A stretch of 64,000 nt of DNA, taken from NCBI RefSeq assembly GCF_900091625.1, contig NZ_FMIC01000002.1, positions 868,001 to 932,000 of the forward strand. The letters run 5' to 3'. This stretch comes from Micromonospora peucetia. Its GTDB lineage: Bacteria > Actinomycetota > Actinomycetes > Mycobacteriales > Micromonosporaceae. The notes beneath the pieces are model-generated. The model saw nothing but the letters and a program-made list of their open reading frames with translations. It was not told the DNA's origin and did no database searches. Shown here piece by piece: positions 59,292 through 64,000 of this stretch (its first letter is position 1; each line of letters starts with the position of its first letter). Position numbers and translations under genes: made by a program.

Positions 59292-59591
59292 TCAGGCGGC
59301 GTCGGCGTTCGGGGCGAACCTCACGTCCAGCCTCATGTCGAGAGCCCGCGCGAGACGTTCCAGAACCGGCAGGGTCGGCACGGTGCCGCCCGCCTCGAAC
59401 CGGGCCACGGCGGACTGGGTCATGCCGGCGGCCCGCGCCAACTGGGTCTGGCTCCAGCCGTTGCGCTCCCGCAGGTGCCGCACCTCCTGCCCGAGCTCGA
59501 AGGCAATGCGCGTCGCCTCGTACGCTTCGGCAGCTCCTGGCTCTGCCATCCGGCGGTCGCGCAGGTCGTTCCAGTCGACGCGATCACTCAT
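59292..59591 (-). CDS. HigA-like XRE antitoxin
   Basis: 99-residue protein with an HTH_3 domain: LGQEVRHLRERNGWSQTQLA, RAAGMTQSAVARFEAGGTVP, followed by LPVLERLARALDMRLDVRFA. The ATG overlaps the toxin stop (ATGA), with the toxin gene first as in higBA operons. An N-terminal 30 residues (DLRDRRMAEPGAAEAYEATR) would contact the toxin. It should neutralise the toxin and repress the operon by binding the palindrome at 59940-59955. It converges with the HNH gene 38 bp away. Confidence 0.9.
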   Translation of the reverse strand: MSDRVDWNDLRDRRMAEPGAAEAYEATRIAFELGQEVRHLRERNGWSQTQLARAAGMTQSAVARFEAGGTVPTLPVLERLARALDMRLDVRFAPNADAA

Positions 59592-59941
59592 CGCTCCGCC
59601 CCCTCGTTCACGGTGTGCAACTCCGCCACGCATCGCTCAAGTGCTCGCCGGGCTCGTTCTATCTCCCGGTCCTCCCGCATGCGGGTCTTGCGAAACACGG
59701 TCAGCAGTATGATCCGCCGGTCGGCGGCTATCCAGTACGTCACCCGGACCGCATCGCGCTCAAGGTAGAAGCGCAACTCCCGCAGCTTGCCGTGGAGCTG
59801 TCGAGAATGTGGCTCCCCGAGCAAGACACCCCTGCTCGCAAGCAGGTCGACATAGAACGCGGCTCGCGCAAAGTCTGCGCTCGGTAGCCCCTCCAGCCAG
59901 TCTCGGACTTCTGGTTCCAGCTCCACGCTACCCCAGGCCAT
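59588..59941 (-). CDS. HigB/RelE-like toxin (Gp49-type)
   Basis: 117-residue toxin of the RelE/HigB fold (Gp49-like, PF05973). Family landmarks are WGSVELEPEVRDWLEGLPSA, then LGEPHSRQLHGKLRELRFYL, ERDAVRVTYWIAADRRIILL, TVFRKTRMREDREIERA. Such toxins cleave ribosome-bound mRNA. The basic C-terminal Lys/Arg positions needed for catalysis (FRKTRM, EIERARR) are present. The start ATG (59941) overlaps the operator palindrome. It is first of a two-gene operon with the HTH antitoxin. It lies at the edge of the restriction-like module. Confidence 0.9.
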   Translation of the reverse strand: MAWGSVELEPEVRDWLEGLPSADFARAAFYVDLLASRGVLLGEPHSRQLHGKLRELRFYLERDAVRVTYWIAADRRIILLTVFRKTRMREDREIERARRALERCVAELHTVNEGAER

Positions 59942-59955
59942 AGCATCAATGCTAT
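59940..59955 (-). promoter_or_regulatory. Palindromic operator at the toxin start
   Basis: ATAGCAT (59940-59946) and ATGCTAT (59949-59955) form a perfect 7-bp inverted repeat separated by two bases, and the left arm overlaps the toxin ATG. It is AT-rich in a GC-rich setting. Its position suggests it is the HigA binding site for autorepression of the pair. Confidence 0.75.
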
Positions 59956-60061
59956 AAGACGAGGTAGTCCGCTCCCGGCTTTCCACCTCGCGTGTCGGGC
60001 CAACTCCGGACGCGCCGGGCCTACGCCAGGCCGGCCCGAGCCCGACCCGTAGCCTGCGGCC

Positions 60062-60457
60062 GTGGATGAGGACGAGTGGTTCCGCCGGCACGGCCTGCGC
60101 CCGGCCGACCTCGACCTGGTACGCGAGTTGCTGGCCGAGCTGAGCGGGCAGGGCTGGGAAGCTGACACGCTGCTCATGCGGCTCTGCTGCATCCAACTCT
60201 TCAACGCGGGTCTTCTTGATGATGTCCTGCGCGTCTGGGACGCGAAGGAGTCGAGCTTCGACGCGCACTGCTCGATCGACGTGCAGTTGCTCTGCGGTGC
60301 CGGCCTGGTCGAGACGAAGACATACCTCGCGGCGCACCCGTCGCCGGAGGCCGCCGACGCGCTGGAGTGGTTGCTGGGCTGCGAGGAGACCGGCGACTTC
60401 GAGGGATTCTCCGTCGCCGGCCGGTCCGAGGCGTACGCCCGCCACTACCGGGCCTGA
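60062..60457 (+). CDS. Hypothetical protein
   Basis: 131-residue acidic protein, beginning GTG GAT GAG (VDEDEWFRRHGLRPADLDLV) and containing LLAELSGQGWEADTLLMRLC then CIQLFNAGLLDDVLRVWDAK, mostly helical. Its C-terminal part (SPEAADALEWLLGCEETGDF) is also helical. I do not recognise a family. The codon pattern (strong GC in third positions) supports a real gene. It converges on the phosphotransferase gene 13 bases away and is divergent from the toxin pair. Confidence 0.7.
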   Translation: MDEDEWFRRHGLRPADLDLVRELLAELSGQGWEADTLLMRLCCIQLFNAGLLDDVLRVWDAKESSFDAHCSIDVQLLCGAGLVETKTYLAAHPSPEAADALEWLLGCEETGDFEGFSVAGRSEAYARHYRA

Positions 60458-60470
60458 CTCCCAGGGGTCG

Positions 60471-61673
60471 TCACGCCGACGACGCGACCTGCGCAAGTGC
60501 CTGCTCAAGGTAGGTGTCGACGTCCGTCGCGTGGTAGACCCGCTCACTCTCCTCGATCCCGTCCAGGAACATCGCGTACACCGCCGCCATCCGCAGCGCC
60601 GCGACCGGCCGCAGCAGTTCCACGGCCCGTTCCGGCTCGCACCCGGGCGCCTCGAACCGCCACCGCGCGCACCACTCAGAGAGCACCGGAGCGGCGGCAA
60701 CGTCTGGAAGCCCCTCGACCAGCCGCAGCACGTCGAACGCCGGGTGCCCCACGAACGCGTCCCCCCAGTCGATCACCACGTGCCGGCCGGCGTCGGCGCG
60801 CACATTGCCGGGGTGCAGGTCCCCGTGCACGAGCGTCTCCGGCAGCCCGCACCCGCGTACCTCGTCGAGCCGCGCCGCCAGCCCCGCCAGCAGGAATTCC
60901 ACGGCGGAGGAACCGGCCAGCCGGGAACGGATCCAGCCCGGCAGGGCGGGGCCGCGCAGGTCGGGCACGCCCGCCGCGACCAGTTCCGCCACGTCCGGGA
61001 CGGACCGTACCTGCACCGGGTGGTAGTCGGCGGCCATCGCCAGCCGCTCCTCGACGGGCGCCCCGTAGCGGTCCTCCCCAGGCACGTGGTCGAGCAGCAT
61101 CCGGCCGTCGCCGTCGTCGGCGAGCAGCGTCGGCGTCTTCCCCGGCACGGCGCGGCCGAGCCAGCGCAGCACGGCGGCCTCGTGCCGGAAGAACACCGGC
61201 ACCTGCTTCAGCCAGGCCGTGCCGCCAGGGCCGTCGAGCCGCCAGATCGCCGACAGGTTCCAGGTGCGCTGCTGGGTGATCGTCTCCGCCGGCCGGCCGA
61301 GCCGCCGCAGCTCCCCCGTCGCCCAGGCGAGGCTGCGCGCCGGGCCGCCGGGCTCGGCGTAGGCGGCGCGCAGCGGGTCCGCCGACAGGTCGACCTCCGC
61401 CGGGACGAGCGGCGTCGCGGGCAGCTCGTCGACCTGTCCGAGGTACGTCACCGCGCCGCCCGCCGGCTGCGGCCTGGCACTGCCGCCCGCCGGCTGCGGC
61501 CGGGCACCGGTCAGCAGGCGGAGCACGGCCACCTCGATGCCGTACCGCCGGCGGGCCTCGGCCACGACCGGGGCGACCTCCTGCCACCAGGGCGACGGCA
61601 CGTCGAACGGCGGTAGTGCGCCCAGCGGGGCGCCGGCGGCATCGACCAGGACGAGGGTCACGGAGCGGGGCAC
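60471..61673 (-). CDS. Aminoglycoside phosphotransferase (APH)-family kinase with N-terminal extension
   Basis: 400-residue protein. The C-terminal two thirds are an APH-type kinase (PF01636): TWNLSAIWRLDGPGGTAWLK (ATP-binding Lys), LVHGDLHPGNV (catalytic Asp) and VVIDWGDAFVGHPAFDVL (metal-binding Asp). It may phosphorylate a small molecule; resistance is not implied by the fold. The N-terminal 120 residues are extra, with a NUDIX-like start (VTLVLVDAAGAPLGALPPF) but no Nudix box. A nine-residue unit ARPQPAGGS is duplicated at about 57-74 (27-base DNA repeat at 61455 and 61482). The start is at 61673. No operon partner overlaps. Confidence 0.85.
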   Translation of the reverse strand: MPRSVTLVLVDAAGAPLGALPPFDVPSPWWQEVAPVVAEARRRYGIEVAVLRLLTGARPQPAGGSARPQPAGGAVTYLGQVDELPATPLVPAEVDLSADPLRAAYAEPGGPARSLAWATGELRRLGRPAETITQQRTWNLSAIWRLDGPGGTAWLKQVPVFFRHEAAVLRWLGRAVPGKTPTLLADDGDGRMLLDHVPGEDRYGAPVEERLAMAADYHPVQVRSVPDVAELVAAGVPDLRGPALPGWIRSRLAGSSAVEFLLAGLAARLDEVRGCGLPETLVHGDLHPGNVRADAGRHVVIDWGDAFVGHPAFDVLRLVEGLPDVAAAPVLSEWCARWRFEAPGCEPERAVELLRPVAALRMAAVYAMFLDGIEESERVYHATDVDTYLEQALAQVASSA

Positions 61674-61805
61674 GCCGGCACGCTACCGGCGACCCGTGAA
61701 CCTCGGCGACCGGTTAAGCCGGTTCCGGAAGGACCGCCGGTCAGCGCGGCCAGTGGCCGGAAGCACCGCCAGTCAGCGCAAGAGGGTGGCCGGGAGCACC
61801 GCCGG

Positions 61806-62486
61806 TCAGCGGGAGAGGGTGGCGACGATCTCGGCGTACCCGCGCTGGCGGGCGTGCTCCAGCGCGTCGACGCCGTCCCGGTCGGGCTGCTGGACGCGCG
61901 CGCCGGCGGCCACGAGGATCTCCGCGATCTGCTGGTACGGCCTGCTGCCGTCGCCGAGGATCACGCACTCCAGCAGGGCGGTCCAGCCGAGGTTGTTGAC
62001 GTGGTTGACGTCGATGCCGGTGTGGACGACCCGTCGGACGTAGTCGACGTGGCCACGTTCGCTGGCGGGGATGACGGAGATGCCGCCGTACCGGTTCACG
62101 ATCGTCAGGTCCGGCCCGGCGGGCAGCAGCACCTCCAGCATCGCGACGCTGCCGGTCACGCCGGTCACCAGCCACGGGGTGTCGTGCTGGTCGTCGAGCG
62201 CGTCCGGGTCCGCGCCCGCCTCGACCAGCACCCGGGCGGCCTCGACATGGTCGTTCGCGGCGGCCAGCAGCAGCGGCGTACGCCGTCGGGCGTCGCGGGC
62301 CTCGATGTCGGCGCCGGCGGCCAGCGCCTCGCGTACCGTCTTCGGGTCGCCGGCGCTCGCGGCGGCGAGCAGGTCCTGGTCCGCGGATGTGGTCACGGTG
62401 GCCTCCGGGGTGGGTGTGGTCTCGTGCCGCGTGCATCCGGCCGTCGCGAGGGTGAGGGCGAGGGCGAGCAGGGCGCGGCGTCTCAC
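61806..62486 (-). CDS. Ankyrin-repeat lipoprotein
   Basis: 226-residue exported lipoprotein. The signal RRRALLALALTLATAGC ends in a lipobox (TAGC), so Cys18 or so would be acylated. The mature part has ankyrin repeats: DLLAAASAGDPKTVREALAA, GADIEARDARRRTPLLLAAA, NDHVEAARVLVEAGADPDAL and WTALLECVILGDGSRPYQQI. GTG at 62486 is preceded by GGAAG. Ankyrin repeats bind proteins; here they would act at the outer face of the membrane. It is divergent from the SARP regulator gene (193 bp). Confidence 0.87.
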   Translation of the reverse strand: MRRRALLALALTLATAGCTRHETTPTPEATVTTSADQDLLAAASAGDPKTVREALAAGADIEARDARRRTPLLLAAANDHVEAARVLVEAGADPDALDDQHDTPWLVTGVTGSVAMLEVLLPAGPDLTIVNRYGGISVIPASERGHVDYVRRVVHTGIDVNHVNNLGWTALLECVILGDGSRPYQQIAEILVAAGARVQQPDRDGVDALEHARQRGYAEIVATLSR

Positions 62487-62678
62487 AGTCGGATCAGCTT
62501 CCGTCAGATGATCTTGACAAGGTCCAGCGTAGTCGCACGGCGGCGCCGAGGCGCCCGGTCTACGCGACACCGTGATGGTCTCCTGACTCACGCCGACCGT
62601 CATCCGGGACGCCGCGCATGGTCATGACATCGACCACTACGGTAGGTCGGGACACGACGACGGGAGCGTGAGTCCTGG

Positions 62679-64000
62679 GTGTTGCGCATCAGCGTGCTCG
62701 GTCCGGTGCAGGTGTCCGACGGCGACCGGCCCGTACGGCTGGGGCCGAAGCTGGTGGAGCTGCTCGCGATCCTCCTGGTCGAGGCGGGTTCGGCGGTGCC
62801 GGCGTCCCGGGTCGTCGAGCTGATGTGGGGCGCGACGTCACCGGCGGGCGCCCGGGCGACGCTCCGGAGTCACGTGTCCCACCTGCGCCGGGCGCTACGG
62901 ACCGGGGGCGAGCCGGTGGTGCGGACGGTCGGATCGGGAAGTGGTGTCGCGTACCGCCTCGACCTGCCGGACGACGCCGTCGACGCGCACCGCTTCGAGC
63001 GTTGGTGCGCGGAGGGCCGCCAGCTCGTCTCGGCCGGCGAGAACGACCTGACCGCGCGGGGCGTGGCGCGGCTCCAGGGCGCGCTGGCACTGTGGCGTGG
63101 CCCGGCCTTCGCCGACGTGGCCGACCGTCCGTTCGTGCGGCCGAGGGTCGCGCGGCTGGAGGCGGTACGCCGGGCGGCGCGACGTGACTGCGCGGAAGGG
63201 CTCGCCGCGCTCGGGCGGTACGCCGAGGCGGTCACCCAGCTCTCCGGGGCCCTCCTCGACGACCCGTACGACGAGGGGGTGCGCCGGTTGCTCGCGCTGG
63301 CGCTCTACGCCGAGCAGCGGGTCGACGAGGCGGCCGAGGTGTGTCGGGAGGGCCTCGTGCTGCTGGGGGAACGGGGGCTCGACGCGCCGGAGTTGCAGGC
63401 CCTCCAGCGGGACATCCTCCGTCGCCGGGTGCCGTCGCCGCGCGGGCCGGCGGAGCACGTGAAGCCGGCCCTGCCGTGCCTGCTGCCGCCCGACCCACCG
63501 CAGTTCGTCGGCCGCGCCGGGGAACTCGCCGCGGCCCGGCGGCTCCTGCTCGCCGCACCGGACGGTTCCCCGACCGTCCTGGTCAGCGGGCTGGCCGGCG
63601 TGGGCAAGACCCTTTTCGCGGCACGCCTGGCTCACAGCGTGCGCGACGACTTCCCGGACGGCCAGTTGTACGTGGACATGCGCGGCTACGACCCGGTGGG
63701 CACGCCGACCGACCCGGGCGAGGCGGTGCGCGGCTTCCTCGACGCGCTCGCCGTGCCGCCCGACCGGGTGCCGGCGACCCTGGAGGCACAGACCGGGCTC
63801 TACCGCAGCCTGCTCGCCGGCCGGCGGATCCTCGTCGTGGTCGACAACGTCCGCGAGGTGGAGCAGGCCCGCCCGCTGCTGCCGGGTGCGGCCGGCTGCG
63901 CCACGGTGGTGGTCAGCCGCAACCAGCTTTCCGGCCTGGTGGTCGCCGAGGGCGCTCGGCCGCTGCGGCTCGACCCGCTCACCACGGGTGAGTCCCGCGA
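62679..64000 (+). CDS. SARP/AfsR-like regulator with NB-ARC domain (partial, runs off the window)
   Basis: 440+ residues, open at the right edge, so C-terminally incomplete here. The front is an OmpR-type DNA-binding domain (VLRISVLGPVQVSDGDRPVR, LGPKLVELLAILLVEAGSAV, PASRVVELMWG), then a bacterial transcriptional activation domain (VDAHRFERWCAEGRQLVSAG, LALWRGPAFADV). NB-ARC begins near residue 270 with QFVGRAGELAAARRLL and Walker A VSGLAGVGKTLFAARLA. This is the layout of AfsR-like pathway regulators of secondary metabolism. The GTG at 62679 is used (TTG at 62682 possible). It suggests a biosynthetic cluster to the right. Confidence 0.88.
   Translation, partial: MLRISVLGPVQVSDGDRPVRLGPKLVELLAILLVEAGSAVPASRVVELMWGATSPAGARATLRSHVSHLRRALRTGGEPVVRTVGSGSGVAYRLDLPDDAVDAHRFERWCAEGRQLVSAGENDLTARGVARLQGALALWRGPAFADVADRPFVRPRVARLEAVRRAARRDCAEGLAALGRYAEAVTQLSGALLDDPYDEGVRRLLALALYAEQRVDEAAEVCREGLVLLGERGLDAPELQALQRDILRRRVPSPRGPAEHVKPALPCLLPPDPPQFVGRAGELAAARRLLLAAPDGSPTVLVSGLAGVGKTLFAARLAHSVRDDFPDGQLYVDMRGYDPVGTPTDPGEAVRGFLDALAVPPDRVPATLEAQTGLYRSLLAGRRILVVVDNVREVEQARPLLPGAAGCATVVVSRNQLSGLVVAEGARPLRLDPLTTGESR

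Noticed and set aside
1..64000. CRISPR arrays, insertion sequences, rRNA or tRNA genes
   Set aside because: No regularly spaced short repeats, transposase motifs or tRNA/rRNA-like sequence were recognised on either strand. The repeats found are tandem duplications within genes or short spacer elements.

Overview
The window is very high-GC actinobacterial DNA (about 70% or more by eye, with third codon positions almost all G or C). It uses GTG starts often, and many gene pairs are joined by ATGA or GTGA stop/start overlaps. The gene content (F420-type nitroreductase, SOUL protein, NarL/DesK two-component pair, Drr-type ABC exporter, SARP regulator, Tat and Sec secreted wall enzymes) fits Micromonospora or a close relative in the Micromonosporaceae. 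That genus assignment is inference. I saw no rRNA, tRNA, transposase, integrase or CRISPR array.

Layout. Positions 1-23 kb are mostly housekeeping and cell-envelope genes: a flavin monooxygenase, a PBP4-type carboxypeptidase (1234-2817), several penicillin-binding/beta-lactamase-fold hydrolases (5008-6240, 14627-16093, 21406-22311), an M15 peptidase with a peptidoglycan-binding domain (8271-9083), a metallo-beta-lactamase-fold protein, a two-component system divergent from an ABC exporter (9.2-13 kb), a ParA/SAP-like pair (16.8-18.2 kb) and a His-Cys caspase-like protein (7325-7966). Positions 23.4-29.2 kb hold an FMN reductase, a DrrAB-type exporter and a 1097-residue STAND-like ATPase. Positions 29.3-33.7 kb hold exported proteins, including a small unknown three-gene operon, a triplicated secreted protein and an M23 peptidase with a repeat tail. 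Positions 33.9-45 kb hold NTPases and nucleases: an SF1 helicase, a membrane NACHT-like ATPase, an operon of small membrane protein, sigma factor, STAND/TPR protein and AAC(3)-type acetyltransferase, and a GIY-YIG/EVE-like/HNH fusion nuclease. Positions 45-49 kb hold a VWA protein pair and a tightly coupled globin operon that includes a DivIVA-domain protein.

From 51.1 to 55.2 kb base composition changes sharply: lower GC, TTA, ATA and AGA codons, AT-rich spacers. Three genes of unknown function lie here, one a large solenoid-like protein whose P-loop position is degenerate. Directly downstream, back at high GC, are a PLD-nuclease/helicase fusion coupled to an HNH nuclease resembling phosphorothioate-DNA-binding restriction enzymes, then a HigBA-type toxin-antitoxin pair with a visible operator. 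Together with the nuclease and STAND genes at 35-45 kb this looks like a diffuse defence-rich region. The window ends inside a SARP-NB-ARC regulator that runs off the edge.

The strongest candidates for something undescribed are the low-GC three-gene cassette (51489-55237) with its restriction-like neighbours, the sigma/STAND/AAC(3) operon, the GIY-YIG/EVE-like/HNH fusion, and the globin operon in which one truncated globin has lost the segment carrying the heme-ligating histidine.
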